From an uncultured Maribacter sp. (lineage in GTDB: Bacteria > Bacteroidota > Bacteroidia > Flavobacteriales > Flavobacteriaceae), in NCBI GenBank assembly GCA_947504045.1, contig CANNFY010000003.1, positions 248,001-312,000 of the forward strand: a stretch of DNA of 64,000 bases, read 5' to 3'. A program made the position numbers and the translations under genes. Numbering within the stretch: position 1 is the first letter of the stretch; each line of letters starts with the position of its first letter. The notes beneath the pieces are model-generated. The model had not been told where the DNA came from and made no database searches. It saw nothing but the letters and a program-made list of their open reading frames with translations. Shown piece after piece: positions 23,809 through 33,021 of this stretch.

Positions 23809-24033
23809 TTAATATTCATCCTCATTCCAGAGGTAATCTTCTTCGGTAGGATAATCTGGCCATATTTCTTCTATGGACTCGTAAATTTCTCCGCCTTCTT
23901 CTTCCATGGATTGTAAATTTTCTACAACCTCTAAAGGTGCTCCGGTTCTAATAGAGTAATCTATTAATTCATCTTTGGTAGCAGGCCATGGTGCATCACT
24001 TAAATAAGATGCTAGTTCTAATGTCCAATACAT
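23809..24033 (-). CDS. DUF2795 domain protein (74 aa)
   Basis: A small acidic protein with the DUF2795 pattern LELASYLSDAPWPATKDELIDY followed by IRTGAPLEVVENLQ (first part quoted as LELASYLSDAPW and PATKDELIDY), then an acidic tail ending DYLWNEDEY. Short DUF2795 proteins are common in Bacteroidota, often as single-gene units. Function is not established; the fold is predicted helical and cytoplasmic. It has its own terminator. Confidence 0.88.
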   Translation of the reverse strand: MYWTLELASYLSDAPWPATKDELIDYSIRTGAPLEVVENLQSMEEEGGEIYESIEEIWPDYPTEEDYLWNEDEY

Positions 24034-24168
24034 ATTAAAAGTATGTTTTAATTTTTTGCAAAAATAATTTTTAAATATAAATAGCCAAGTTTTTTTGCTA
24101 GTAATTCTTTTATTTTATTAACAAAAATCTTTCACTAATATTTTGATAACGAAGAAATAACAAAATTA

Positions 24169-24744
24169 TTAGCCTTTTTTTTCAGGTATCCATTTTATTT
24201 CTTCTGCTTTAAGGTCAAACGACAATTTTCGTGCCAATACAAATAGGTAGTCGGATAATCTATTAATAAATGACAAAACATTTTCATCTACAGGTTCATT
24301 TTCATTTAAAAAAGAAATCATTCTTTCTGCTCTTCTGCAAATGGTGCGTGTTATATGACAGTATGACACGGTTGTGTGGCCACCGGGTAAAATAAAATGA
24401 GTCATTTGTGGTAACTGTTTTTCCATATCGTCTATATTATTTTCTAGTAAAGTAATATCTGTATTAGAAATTCTAGAAATAGAAAGACGTTCTTTTCCAT
24501 TTTTTAAAATAGCTTTTTCTGGAGCTGTAGCTAAAATAGCTCCTACAGTAAAAAGTTTATTTTGTATGGTTAGTAGTGTGTTTTTTGATGGGTTATCTAT
24601 TTTTTGATCTCGGATAAGACCAATCCATGAGTTTAACTCATCAATAGTACCATACGCATCTAGTCTAATATGATGCTTGGGTACTCTTGTTCCACCATAT
24701 AGTGCAGAGGTGCCTTTGTCTCCAGTTTTAGTATAAATTTTCAT
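24169..24744 (-). CDS. PduO-type corrinoid adenosyltransferase
   Basis: 191 residues, cob(I)yrinic acid a,c-diamide adenosyltransferase, which makes the adenosylated form of B12 from cob(I)alamin and ATP. Visible signatures are the N-terminal ATP-binding block KIYTKTGDKGTSALYGG, the DAYGTIDELNSWIG helix, and the C-terminal RTICRRAERMI with FINRLSDYLFVLAR. Cytoplasmic. The gene is 35 bp downstream of a 46-residue membrane microprotein gene on the same strand. Confidence 0.93.
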   Translation of the reverse strand: MKIYTKTGDKGTSALYGGTRVPKHHIRLDAYGTIDELNSWIGLIRDQKIDNPSKNTLLTIQNKLFTVGAILATAPEKAILKNGKERLSISRISNTDITLLENNIDDMEKQLPQMTHFILPGGHTTVSYCHITRTICRRAERMISFLNENEPVDENVLSFINRLSDYLFVLARKLSFDLKAEEIKWIPEKKG

Positions 24745-24779
24745 GAGTTTTTTATTTAAAATAAAAGAAGGAAATAGGA

Positions 24780-24920
24780 TTATTTTTTATCCTTCCTAGA
24801 ATAATTACTCATAAATTTTCTGGTTTTTCTGTTCTTAGATTTTTGACGGTTTCTAATAGAAACAATTAAATATAACATTACAACACCGCCTAATATATAA
24901 AACATTGTATTCCCTTCCAT
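24780..24920 (-). CDS. 46-aa single-pass membrane microprotein
   Basis: ATG 24918-24920 to TAA 24780-24782. The translation opens MEGNTMFYILGGVVMLYLIV, one transmembrane helix (about 6-22). A strongly basic tail follows (SIRNRQKSKNRKTRKF, then MSNYSRKDKK). The gene fits neatly between the 164-aa gene and the adenosyltransferase, all on the same strand with gaps of 30 and 35 bp. I believe proteins of this design occur in other flavobacteria, but no function is known to me. Confidence 0.65.
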   Translation of the reverse strand: MEGNTMFYILGGVVMLYLIVSIRNRQKSKNRKTRKFMSNYSRKDKK

Positions 24921-24950
24921 AATATACTAATTTGCTTTAAAATTACATTT

Positions 24951-25445
24951 TTAGCATCTAATTTTAAAATGTTCTTTTTCTTGTTCTTTTCTAAAAAAGA
25001 TAAGACCACAATAAAACAGATCTATACTTACTGTTATCTCTTTTTGTGTTTTTATTTGTTCCCATAAAGAATTTTCTTCTTTATTTTTATGTATGTTATT
25101 AATAAAAACCCAAGAGGTATTTTTAATTTCTTCTTCTAAAATAATGTTGTCCCAATCTTTACAACTTTCTATATATAAAGCATCATACGGTAAAGAATTA
25201 ATTTTTATGTTGGCAAAGTCTTTTTTAATATAATTTAAATAGACCTCATTTTTAGAGTCAATTTTTAAAGTTTTACTGTTGAAATAGGATATACTCTTTA
25301 GAAAAATGTTTATAGCTTTTTTGTCTGCAAATTTGCCTTTAGAATATAGGCATTTGGTTACGTAGGCGTACACAAAAGGGGAGTGCACCCCATGTTGGTT
25401 GGTTGCTGAAAATAAAAATTTGATGTATGAAAAAAAGGAGTACAT
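24951..25445 (-). CDS. Methyltransferase-like protein lacking the SAM-binding core (164 aa)
   Basis: The N-terminus (KFLFSATNQHGVHSPFVYAY then VTKCLY) and C-terminus (SIDLFYCGLIFFRKEQEKEHFKIR) match, from memory, a flavobacterial family of about 230-residue class I SAM-dependent methyltransferases. Between them only about 85 residues remain, with no glycine-rich ELGTSLG-type loop and no acidic motif after strand 2. The SAM site thus appears deleted or eroded while both flanks persist. It lies 7 bp downstream of the ABC-F gene. It may be a decaying gene or a remnant with a binding or scaffolding role. Confidence 0.6.
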   Translation of the reverse strand: MYSFFSYIKFLFSATNQHGVHSPFVYAYVTKCLYSKGKFADKKAINIFLKSISYFNSKTLKIDSKNEVYLNYIKKDFANIKINSLPYDALYIESCKDWDNIILEEEIKNTSWVFINNIHKNKEENSLWEQIKTQKEITVSIDLFYCGLIFFRKEQEKEHFKIRC

Positions 25446-25452
25446 AATAAAA

Positions 25453-27327
25453 TTAGCTTTCTAAAATAGCAGAAAGTGTAAACCATCGTTCTGTTTTTAT
25501 TTCAATTTCATTGTTTATTTCTTGTAATTTTTTAGAAAGTATTGCAATGTCATCTCCAGATAATTCTGGATTAGTAAATTCATTTTGTGTTTTCGTTTTT
25601 CGGTTTTCTAATTTTTGTATTTCTCTTTCTATCTGATTGTACTCCTTTTGTTCTGCATAAGATAATTTAGCGGAAGTATTTTCTTTTTTCCAAGAGTTTT
25701 TAGAACTAGAGTTGGTATTTTCTTTTTGGTCTCTTTTTTCTTGTATTTGACTATCTTCATATGCTCTATAGTCAGAATAGTTTCCTGGAAAATTTTCTAT
25801 TTCAGCATTACCTCTAAAAACAAATAAATGGTCTACAATTTTGTCCATAAAGTATCTGTCATGAGAAACTACCATTAGACATCCTGGAAAATCTAGCAAG
25901 AAACTTTCTAATACATTTAGGGTTACAATATCTAGGTCGTTTGTAGGTTCATCAAGAATTAAAAAATTAGGATTTTGTATTAGTACAGTACATAAGTAAA
26001 GTCTTTTACGTTCTCCACCACTTAATTTGTCTACAAAGTCATATTGTTTTTTTCTATCAAAAAGAAACCGTTCTAAAAGCTGTTGGGCAGATATTTGTCT
26101 GCCTTTACTAAGCGGTATGTAATCTCCAAAATCGCGGATAACGTCTATTACTTTTTGCCCTTCTTTTATAGCAATTCCTTTTTGGGTGTAGTATCCAAAT
26201 TTAATAGTATCGCCAATAATTACTTTTCCGCTGTCTGGTTCTCCTTTTCCGGCAATAATATTTAAAAAGGTAGATTTTCCTGTTCCATTTTTTCCAATAA
26301 TACCAACGCGTTCTCCTTTAGTAAAATTATAATCAAATTGATTTAAGATAGGTTTGTCAGGAAAGGATTTAGATATTTTATGAAGCTCAATAATTTTGCT
26401 TCCCATACGGGTCATGTTAATTTCTAACTGTACCTGGTGTTCTTTACGCCTTGTATTGGCTTTTTCTTTTATGGCATGAAAATCGTCTATTCTAGATTTA
26501 GATTTAGTGGTTCTTGCCTTTGGCTGTCTACGCATCCAATCTAATTCTTTTTTAAATAGTAATTTAGATTTATGGTGTTCTACAGCTTCTTGTTCTTGCC
26601 TTGCTTCTTTTTTTTCTAAGTAATACGAGTAGTTTCCTTTATATGGGTAAAGTTTTCCACCATCTAACTCTATAATTTCATTACACACACGTTCTAAAAA
26701 ATAGCGATCGTGTGTTACCATAAAAAGTGTCATGTTTTCTTTAGCAAAATAATTTTCTAACCATTCTATCATTTCCAAATCTAGATGGTTGGTTGGCTCA
26801 TCTAAAATTAGTAAATCGGGTTTGTTAATTAGTGCATCAGCAAGGGCTAGTCTCTTTTTTTGTCCACCTGAAAGTAAGCCTACTTTTAAATTTAGATCTT
26901 CTAGTTTAAGCTTAAATAAAATTTGTTTGTATTGGGTTTCAAAATCCCATGCGTTAAAGCGATCCATGGCTTCAAAAGCTTTTTGGTAAGCTTCTGCATC
27001 TTCCGGATTATTTAGTGCTTTTTCATAAGCTCTAATTATTTTTAGGACTTCATTATCCGAAGCAAAAATGGTTTCCTTAATCGTAAGGTTAGGGTCCATG
27101 TCTGGTTCTTGTTCTAAAAAAGATACTCGTGTTCCTTTACGATAATTTACTTGTCCATTATCTGGGCTATCTGCACCAGATAAAATATTTAAAATAGAAG
27201 TTTTTCCGCTACCGTTTTTAGCTATTAAAGCAATTTTTTGATCTTTGTTAATTCCGAAAGACAGATTGTCAAAAAGAACAAGTTCGCCAAAGGATTTTGA
27301 AATATTTTCTACTGTAAGTAAATTCAT
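25453..27327 (-). CDS. ABC-F family ATPase (Uup-like)
   Basis: 624 residues with two ABC domains and no membrane part. The first has Walker A IAKNGSGKTS, signature LSGGQKKRLALADAL and LLILDEPTNHLD. The second has Walker A IGKNGTGKST, signature LSGGERKRLYLC and FLILDEPTNDLD. The linker contains basic RRQPKARTTKSKSRID (about 265-280). A C-terminal Lys/Glu coiled coil (about 550-624) is typical of the Uup branch. ABC-F proteins act on ribosomes or nucleic acid rather than in transport. Cytoplasmic; the precise role is unassigned. Confidence 0.93.
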   Translation of the reverse strand: MNLLTVENISKSFGELVLFDNLSFGINKDQKIALIAKNGSGKTSILNILSGADSPDNGQVNYRKGTRVSFLEQEPDMDPNLTIKETIFASDNEVLKIIRAYEKALNNPEDAEAYQKAFEAMDRFNAWDFETQYKQILFKLKLEDLNLKVGLLSGGQKKRLALADALINKPDLLILDEPTNHLDLEMIEWLENYFAKENMTLFMVTHDRYFLERVCNEIIELDGGKLYPYKGNYSYYLEKKEARQEQEAVEHHKSKLLFKKELDWMRRQPKARTTKSKSRIDDFHAIKEKANTRRKEHQVQLEINMTRMGSKIIELHKISKSFPDKPILNQFDYNFTKGERVGIIGKNGTGKSTFLNIIAGKGEPDSGKVIIGDTIKFGYYTQKGIAIKEGQKVIDVIRDFGDYIPLSKGRQISAQQLLERFLFDRKKQYDFVDKLSGGERKRLYLCTVLIQNPNFLILDEPTNDLDIVTLNVLESFLLDFPGCLMVVSHDRYFMDKIVDHLFVFRGNAEIENFPGNYSDYRAYEDSQIQEKRDQKENTNSSSKNSWKKENTSAKLSYAEQKEYNQIEREIQKLENRKTKTQNEFTNPELSGDDIAILSKKLQEINNEIEIKTERWFTLSAILES

Positions 27328-27337
27328 GTTTTAAAAA

Positions 27338-28525
27338 CTAGTATTTAGTGCTAGAGCGCTTTAAATAAAAAAGTATATAAAGGTATCTTATTGTTAGTGA
27401 AAGTTGTATAAAAATTAGAATAGGAGAGAATACCTGTATTTTGGCAACCCAAAGAAATAAACTACTTAAAATTAATGATAAAAGAACAATAAGGTAAATT
27501 TTAATACTATCTGGAACCTTATTTTTTCGTAATATAAAAGCAATATATATGTTTATTGGAAAAGCCCATAGAATATTAAAATTCCATGCAGTTGCAGTAT
27601 GGTCTGTTCCTAACCACAAAAAAAGAAGTAATAATCCAGAAATACCTGTTAAAAAGAAAAGGGCAAAATCTATCCATTTTGTTCTTTTTTTTCTGTTGTA
27701 GTCTTTAATAGTAATTGTTGTTACTACTATAAGCAGAATGCCAAACCAAAAAGCGGGTGTTAATAAAAATAGGTTTTTTTTATTTTCCTTTTTTGATTTT
27801 AATATCATTTCTGTTTTAGAAACTAGTGGCGTTTTATCTTTTTTTGTGGTTTGTTCTAATTGATGATATACATAAATTGGTAAAAATTGATGTTCTAAAG
27901 GAGTGGCTTTTTTGTCTATAACAGAACCTAAAGCTAAATCTATACCAAATGTAGACCACTCATTTGCTTTTAAAGATTCGTGAATTAAATCTCTAAATGT
28001 TTTTTCTTTTTTTAAATGTGGAAAATTAAATACAAGATCGTTGGTAGTTATTTTGTTTAATACTTCAGGAATTTTAGTAGCACAATTATCAAACAAAAAA
28101 TCGTATTTATAGTATTTGTTTTCAGGAAGTAAATTGGTTTCTAAAAAATGTAATAAGTTATTACGCTCTTGTAGGTTTAAATTAAGGGTTTGTTCTTTTA
28201 CCCATTTATTTTCTACTTTATAGGTGTATATGAAGTTAGTAAATTTGTGCCTTCCAATACTGTAAGGTAGTTTACCTGTTGTAAATTTAAAATAGAAATA
28301 GGGATCACTAAAATTAAACATACCGTAGTTGTAGGTAACATCTATACCAAGAGTTGGGTCTTGTATTCTAAAAGCGCTATGTCCAAATTTAGAGCTAAGT
28401 TCTTCTTGAGGGCCTATAGTTAAAAGACTAACTTTAGATAAGGAAGATAATTCTATTTTATTTTGGGCAAGGCAAAAAGTACTATAAAAAAGAATAAAAC
28501 AAAATAGTATTTTTTTAAAATGCAT
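27338..28525 (-). CDS. DUF4105 membrane protein
   Basis: 395 residues from ATG 28525, giving the signal peptide MHFKKILFCFILFYSTFCLA. A TTG 30 nt upstream is rejected. The DUF4105 domain is seen in SLLTIGPQEELSSKFGHSAF, YNYGMFNF, and YKYDFLFDNCATKIPEVL, with conserved His, Asn and Cys suggestive of a papain-like/NlpC-type fold. The C-terminal third holds about five membrane helices (about 255-385). The gene is 10 bp upstream of the ABC-F gene. Function is not established; an envelope hydrolase is possible. Confidence 0.82.
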   Translation of the reverse strand: MHFKKILFCFILFYSTFCLAQNKIELSSLSKVSLLTIGPQEELSSKFGHSAFRIQDPTLGIDVTYNYGMFNFSDPYFYFKFTTGKLPYSIGRHKFTNFIYTYKVENKWVKEQTLNLNLQERNNLLHFLETNLLPENKYYKYDFLFDNCATKIPEVLNKITTNDLVFNFPHLKKEKTFRDLIHESLKANEWSTFGIDLALGSVIDKKATPLEHQFLPIYVYHQLEQTTKKDKTPLVSKTEMILKSKKENKKNLFLLTPAFWFGILLIVVTTITIKDYNRKKRTKWIDFALFFLTGISGLLLLFLWLGTDHTATAWNFNILWAFPINIYIAFILRKNKVPDSIKIYLIVLLSLILSSLFLWVAKIQVFSPILIFIQLSLTIRYLYILFYLKRSSTKY

Positions 28526-28627
28526 ATTACAAGAGAAATAGTTAGTGTGTTGCAAATATCCGAATAATTTAGCAACAAATCTTATTCCTGAAAAAATGTA
28601 TTATTTTTACATAAAACCAATAAAAAC

Positions 28628-29386
28628 ATGAAAAGACATATTCCTAATTTAATAACCTTAGGTAATTTATTTTGTGGTTGTGTGGCTGTAGTTTTTGCAG
28701 TTTTAAACCAGTTAGAGCTGGCGGCATTATTTGTTTTTTTAGGTATATTTTTTGATTTTTTTGATGGTTTTGCTGCACGTTTATTAAAAGCACAAAGCCC
28801 TTTGGGGTTACAGTTAGATTCTCTTGCAGATATGGTTACTAGTGGTTTGGTTCCGGGAATAGTAATGTTTCAGTTGTTAGGAATGTCTATGACAGGTGGG
28901 TGGAATGTTGATTTATCTTCTCAGGCTACTAATAATACTTTTTGGGTAGGCTTAAAGGTATCTCCATTACCTTTTTTAGGTTTTTTAGTTACGTTAGCTT
29001 CGGGTTATAGGTTGGCTAAATTTAATATAGATGAAAATCAACAATCTTCTTTTGTTGGGTTGCCAACACCAGCAAATGCACTTTTAATATTGTCATTACC
29101 ACTTATACTTCTATACCATAACAATAATGTGTTGAACTCTATAATTTTAAATCAATGGTTTTTAATTAGCATTACATTGCTTAGTGCTTATTTGTTAAAT
29201 GCCAGAATTTCTCTTTTTGCTTTAAAGTTTAAAAATTGGACTTTTAAAGACAATACTTTGCGATATATATTTATAATAGTTAGTCTTGTGCTTATAATAA
29301 CCATGAAATTTATGGCAATACCATTTGTTATTGCTTTTTATATTATAAGCTCTGTAATTGCTAATATAAATACGAAGGAATTATGA
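28628..29386 (+). CDS. pssA: CDP-diacylglycerol--serine O-phosphatidyltransferase
   Basis: 252 residues with about 7 membrane helices. It carries the CDP-alcohol phosphotransferase signature: DFFDGFAAR (about 39-47), then GLQLDSLADMVTSGLVPG, giving the DGxxAR...GxxxDxxxD metal site. It joins serine to CDP-diacylglycerol to make phosphatidylserine, the precursor of phosphatidylethanolamine. Its stop overlaps the next start (ATGA at 29383-29386). It is divergent from the DUF4105 gene. Confidence 0.93.
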   Translation: MKRHIPNLITLGNLFCGCVAVVFAVLNQLELAALFVFLGIFFDFFDGFAARLLKAQSPLGLQLDSLADMVTSGLVPGIVMFQLLGMSMTGGWNVDLSSQATNNTFWVGLKVSPLPFLGFLVTLASGYRLAKFNIDENQQSSFVGLPTPANALLILSLPLILLYHNNNVLNSIILNQWFLISITLLSAYLLNARISLFALKFKNWTFKDNTLRYIFIIVSLVLIITMKFMAIPFVIAFYIISSVIANINTKEL

Positions 29387-30372
29387 GTTTAATAGAGTTT
29401 AGCAATATTCTAGATGCAAAAAAAAGAATTTCCCCTTTTGTAAACCAAACACCAGTATATAGCTCATCTATTTTAAATAACTGGTTAGGGCATCATATTT
29501 ATTTTAAGGCAGAAGGTTTTCAAAAAATAGGCGCTTTTAAAGCTAGAGGAGCGTGTAATACTATAGCGTGGTTAATTGAGAATAATAAAAAACCAAAACA
29601 TATTGTTGCAAATAGTTCTGGCAACCATTCGCAGGCTGTAGCATGGGCTGCAAAAAAGTTTGGTATTCCTGCAACTATTTATATGCCTACATACGCATCT
29701 AAAATAAAAATACAAGCAACAAAATCTTACGGAGCAAAAGTTGTCTTATGTTCCAGTAGAGACATTGCAGATGCTGAAGTTGCTAAAATATCTAAAGAAG
29801 AAGGCGTGTATTGGATACCGCCTTATAACCATGAACAAGTAATTTCTGGTCAAGGAACAGCAGTTTATGAAGCATTACAAGAAATAGGAGAGGTAGATGC
29901 TGTATTTGCGCCATGTGGTGGTGGTGGGCTTTTATCAGGTTCTTTAATTGCCGCAAAAGGTATGTTTTCTAATTGTAAAGTAATAGGTGCAGAGCCTAAG
30001 AATGCTAATGATGCTTTTTTGTCTTTACAAAACAATAAAATAGAGCGTTTAAAAGAAAAGCCAAACACTCTTGCAGATGGAGCCATGACAATGTCTGTTG
30101 GCGATATTACGTTTAAGCATTTAAAAAAATTAGATGCTTTTTATGAAATTACAGAAGAGCAAATGTTATATTGGACACAGTGGTTAACTCATATTTTAAA
30201 ATTGAGAATAGAACCTACTAGTGCTCTTGGTATGCAGGCGGCAAAATTATGGTTAAAAGAGCAAAATAGTAAAAAGAAGGTTTTAATAGTCTTGTCTGGT
30301 GCAAATATTGATCAAGAAACGACCTTAAAAGTTTGGGAGAATGATTATTTACAACAAAATCCAAGCTTGTAA
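29383..30372 (+). CDS. PLP-dependent threonine/serine dehydratase or serine racemase-like enzyme
   Basis: 329 residues of fold-type II PLP enzyme. The Schiff-base Lys is in FQKIGAFKARGACN (about 47-60), the PLP-phosphate loop is CGGGGLLSG (about 185-193), and SSGNHSQAVAWAAKKFG is the substrate loop. There is no C-terminal ACT regulatory domain, so it is the catabolic or racemase type rather than biosynthetic IlvA. The start overlaps pssA by 4 nt; a shared interest in serine is tempting but unproven. Confidence 0.9.
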   Translation: MSLIEFSNILDAKKRISPFVNQTPVYSSSILNNWLGHHIYFKAEGFQKIGAFKARGACNTIAWLIENNKKPKHIVANSSGNHSQAVAWAAKKFGIPATIYMPTYASKIKIQATKSYGAKVVLCSSRDIADAEVAKISKEEGVYWIPPYNHEQVISGQGTAVYEALQEIGEVDAVFAPCGGGGLLSGSLIAAKGMFSNCKVIGAEPKNANDAFLSLQNNKIERLKEKPNTLADGAMTMSVGDITFKHLKKLDAFYEITEEQMLYWTQWLTHILKLRIEPTSALGMQAAKLWLKEQNSKKKVLIVLSGANIDQETTLKVWENDYLQQNPSL

Positions 30373-30388
30373 TTTTATAAAATAACTA

Positions 30389-31363
30389 ATGGGAGGAAAG
30401 AAGAGAGAACATGCAAAAGAAAAAACAAAATTACACCCAAGAAGCAAACATAGAAGCAGATATGATTTTACAGCCTTAATTTCTTCGTGCCCAGATTTAA
30501 AGCCTTTTGTTCATTTAAATAAATATAAAGATTTATCAATTAATTTTTTTGATGCTAAAGCGGTAAAAATGCTAAATACAGCTTTGTTATTGCATCATTA
30601 TAATTTAGAGTTTTGGGATATTCCTTCCGATTATTTATGTCCTCCTATTCCAGGTAGAGCTGATTATATTCATAATGTTGCAGATGTTTTATATAGGGAT
30701 AAGCCAGAAATGTTGGTAGGTGGTATAGTAAAAAACAATAAAATTACTTGTTTAGATATTGGTGTTGGGGCTAACTGTATTTATCCAATTATAGGTACAA
30801 CGGAATATGGTTGGAAATTTGTTGGTTCTGATATTGATAAAAATGCTATTACTGCGGCAACTAAAATTATTTCAGAAAACAGTAGTTTAAAAACTAATGT
30901 AGAGATAAGATTGCAGCCAAGCTCTAGAGACTTTTTTAAGGGAATTATAAAAGAAGGAGAGTTTTTTGATTTAACTATTTGTAACCCTCCATTTCATGGT
31001 TCTTTAGAAGAGGCGGAAAGAGGAACAAAACGGAAACTAAAAAACTTAAAAGGAGAAAATAAAATAAAGCCAGAACTTAATTTTGGTGGTAAATCTAACG
31101 AGTTATGGTATGAAGGTGGGGAAATTAAATTTGTAAAAGACATGATCTACCAAAGTAGACAATACAAAGAGTCCTGTATGTGGTTTTCTACTTTAGTTTC
31201 CAAAGAATCAAACCTAGAAATTATTCATAAACTATTAGAGAGAATAGAAGCAAAAGAAGTTGGTACTTTACCAATGGGGCAAGGTAATAAAGTTAGCAGA
31301 GTTGTAATATGGACTTTTTTATCCAAAGAAAAACAAAAAGCCTGGCAAGAAAAAAAATGGTAA
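30389..31363 (+). CDS. rlmF: 23S rRNA (adenine(1618)-N(6))-methyltransferase
   Basis: 324 residues of the RlmF/YbiN family, which methylates A1618 of 23S rRNA. Recognised by the N-terminal KLHPRSKHRSRYDF and DLKPFV, the SAM loop LDIGVGANCIYPIIG (about 125-139), the catalytic NPPFHGS (about 202-208) and NELWYEGGE. Cytoplasmic. It is convergent with lptB with a gap of only 2 bp, so no dedicated terminator fits between them. Confidence 0.95.
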   Translation: MGGKKREHAKEKTKLHPRSKHRSRYDFTALISSCPDLKPFVHLNKYKDLSINFFDAKAVKMLNTALLLHHYNLEFWDIPSDYLCPPIPGRADYIHNVADVLYRDKPEMLVGGIVKNNKITCLDIGVGANCIYPIIGTTEYGWKFVGSDIDKNAITAATKIISENSSLKTNVEIRLQPSSRDFFKGIIKEGEFFDLTICNPPFHGSLEEAERGTKRKLKNLKGENKIKPELNFGGKSNELWYEGGEIKFVKDMIYQSRQYKESCMWFSTLVSKESNLEIIHKLLERIEAKEVGTLPMGQGNKVSRVVIWTFLSKEKQKAWQEKKW

Positions 31364-31365
31364 AA

Positions 31366-32106
31366 TTAAAAGTCTAGTTTCTTTTTACGTAACTCAAAAT
31401 TTTGTCCTAAATATACTTTTCTAACCATTTCATCTGCGGCTAAATCTTCAGGTATGCCAGATTTTAAAATTCCTCCTTCAAACATTAAGTAGGAACGTTC
31501 TGTAATTGCTAGCGTTTCTTGTACGTTATGATCGGTTATTAAAATACCAATGTTTTTTTCTTTTAGGTGCGCTACAATACGTTGTATGTCTTCTACAGCA
31601 ACAGGGTCTACGCCTGCAAAAGGTTCGTCTAATAAAATAAATTTAGGGTCGGTAGCTAGTGCTCTAGCAATTTCGGTACGTCTACGTTCTCCTCCAGAAA
31701 GTAAATCCCCCCTGTTTTTACGAATATGGCCTAAACTAAACTCTTCAATTAGCGACTCCATTTTCATAAGTTGCTCTTTTTTACTTAGTTTAGTTAGTTG
31801 TAGTACACTAAGAATATTTTTTTCAATACTTAATTTTCTAAAAACAGAAGCTTCTTGTGCTAAATATCCAATACCATTTTGTGCTCTTTTGTACATTGGA
31901 AAATTAGTAATTTCCATGTTGTCTAAATAAATGTTACCGCCATTTGGTTTTACTAAACCAACAATCATATAAAAAGAAGTGGTTTTTCCAGCTCCATTTG
32001 GGCCAAGAAGACCAACAATTTCACCCTGATTTACTTCTAGTGATATTCCTTTAACAACTTGGCGTCCACGATAGGACTTCATTATATTGTCTGCTCTAAG
32101 CTTCAT
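31366..32106 (-). CDS. lptB: LPS export ABC transporter ATP-binding protein
   Basis: 246 residues. Walker [15 protein letters not shown] (about 33-46), Q-loop [13 protein letters not shown], signature [16 protein letters not shown], and Walker [14 protein letters not shown] are all visible; the spacing and the EASVFR Q-loop are characteristic of LptB. It powers LptFG to extract lipopolysaccharide and pass it to the periplasmic Lpt bridge. Downstream of tatC and the kpsF-type gene on the same strand; the latter is also an LPS (Kdo) gene. Confidence 0.95.
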   Translation of the reverse strand: MKLRADNIMKSYRGRQVVKGISLEVNQGEIVGLLGPNGAGKTTSFYMIVGLVKPNGGNIYLDNMEITNFPMYKRAQNGIGYLAQEASVFRKLSIEKNILSVLQLTKLSKKEQLMKMESLIEEFSLGHIRKNRGDLLSGGERRRTEIARALATDPKFILLDEPFAGVDPVAVEDIQRIVAHLKEKNIGILITDHNVQETLAITERSYLMFEGGILKSGIPEDLAADEMVRKVYLGQNFELRKKKLDF

Positions 32107-32181
32107 ATTTTCAAATCTAATTCTATTTGGTTAGCAACAAAAGAATTTATGTAATTTTTAACCAATTAGTTTTTAGTAAGA

Positions 32182-33021
32182 TTAATTAGTTTTTAATTTT
32201 CTTGCCTTTTTTGCTTCTTTTTTTAACACGTAAGAAGATATGTAAATACTTACTTGGTATAGTATTAATACAGGTACAGCAACTATTATTTGGCTAGCAA
32301 CATCTGGCGGAGTAATAATAGCAGAAAGTATTAGTACAATTACTAAAGCAATTTTGCGATATTTTCGCATAATTACTGGGGTTACAATTCCTATTTTAGT
32401 TAAAAAGTAAATAATAATTGGTAGCTCAAATAAAATACCACAGGCTATAACAGAAGACCGTACAGTAGCAATAAAGGAGCTTAAATCAAATTCATTTAAA
32501 ACCTCTTCACTAACCTGGTAGGTTCCTAAAAAGTTAATAGATAAAGGAGCAACAATATAGTATCCGAATAAAACTCCAAGAAAAAATAAAAACGAAGCTA
32601 TAAGTATAAAACCTTTGGAGTTTCTTCGTTCTTTTTCGTAAAGTCCTGGACTAATAAATTTCCACAATTCGTATAAAATGTATGGAAACCCAACAATAAA
32701 ACCAGCCCAAATAGAGGTCCAAATGTGGGCAGAAAATTGCCCAGACATTAGTCTACTCTGTATGGTAAAAGGGAGTTTTTCGGCACAAAAATCAGAATCA
32801 AAACCTAAATAAGTAGCAACTTCACAAAAAAGTCTGTACGTAGGAAAATCCATTTTTTTGGGGCCAAAAATAACAGTGTCAAAAACAAAACCTCTAAATA
32901 AAAATGCTAAAGATGCTATTATTACCACGGCTATTGTACTACGTATAAGGTGCCAACGTAGCTCTTCTAAATGGTCTAAGAAAGACATTTCTGCAGAATT
33001 GTCTATACTATTTTTGTTCAT
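32182..33021 (-). CDS. tatC: Sec-independent protein translocase subunit TatC
   Basis: 279 residues with six membrane helices. TatC landmarks are MSFLDHLEELRWHLIRS at the N-terminus (the twin-arginine signal recognition region), FISPGLYEKERR with the conserved Pro and Glu, and FELPIIIYFL. It recognises twin-arginine signals of folded exported proteins. The ATG overlaps the stop of the SIS/CBS gene by 1 nt (TAATG at 33019-33023), so the two are translationally coupled. No tatA is adjacent. Confidence 0.96.
   Translation of the reverse strand: MNKNSIDNSAEMSFLDHLEELRWHLIRSTIAVVIIASLAFLFRGFVFDTVIFGPKKMDFPTYRLFCEVATYLGFDSDFCAEKLPFTIQSRLMSGQFSAHIWTSIWAGFIVGFPYILYELWKFISPGLYEKERRNSKGFILIASFLFFLGVLFGYYIVAPLSINFLGTYQVSEEVLNEFDLSSFIATVRSSVIACGILFELPIIIYFLTKIGIVTPVIMRKYRKIALVIVLILSAIITPPDVASQIIVAVPVLILYQVSIYISSYVLKKEAKKARKLKTN

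Noticed and set aside
24745-24950. Cobalamin riboswitch upstream of the adenosyltransferase
   Set aside because: The gap is short and filled by a 46-codon gene; no B12-box-like sequence was seen.
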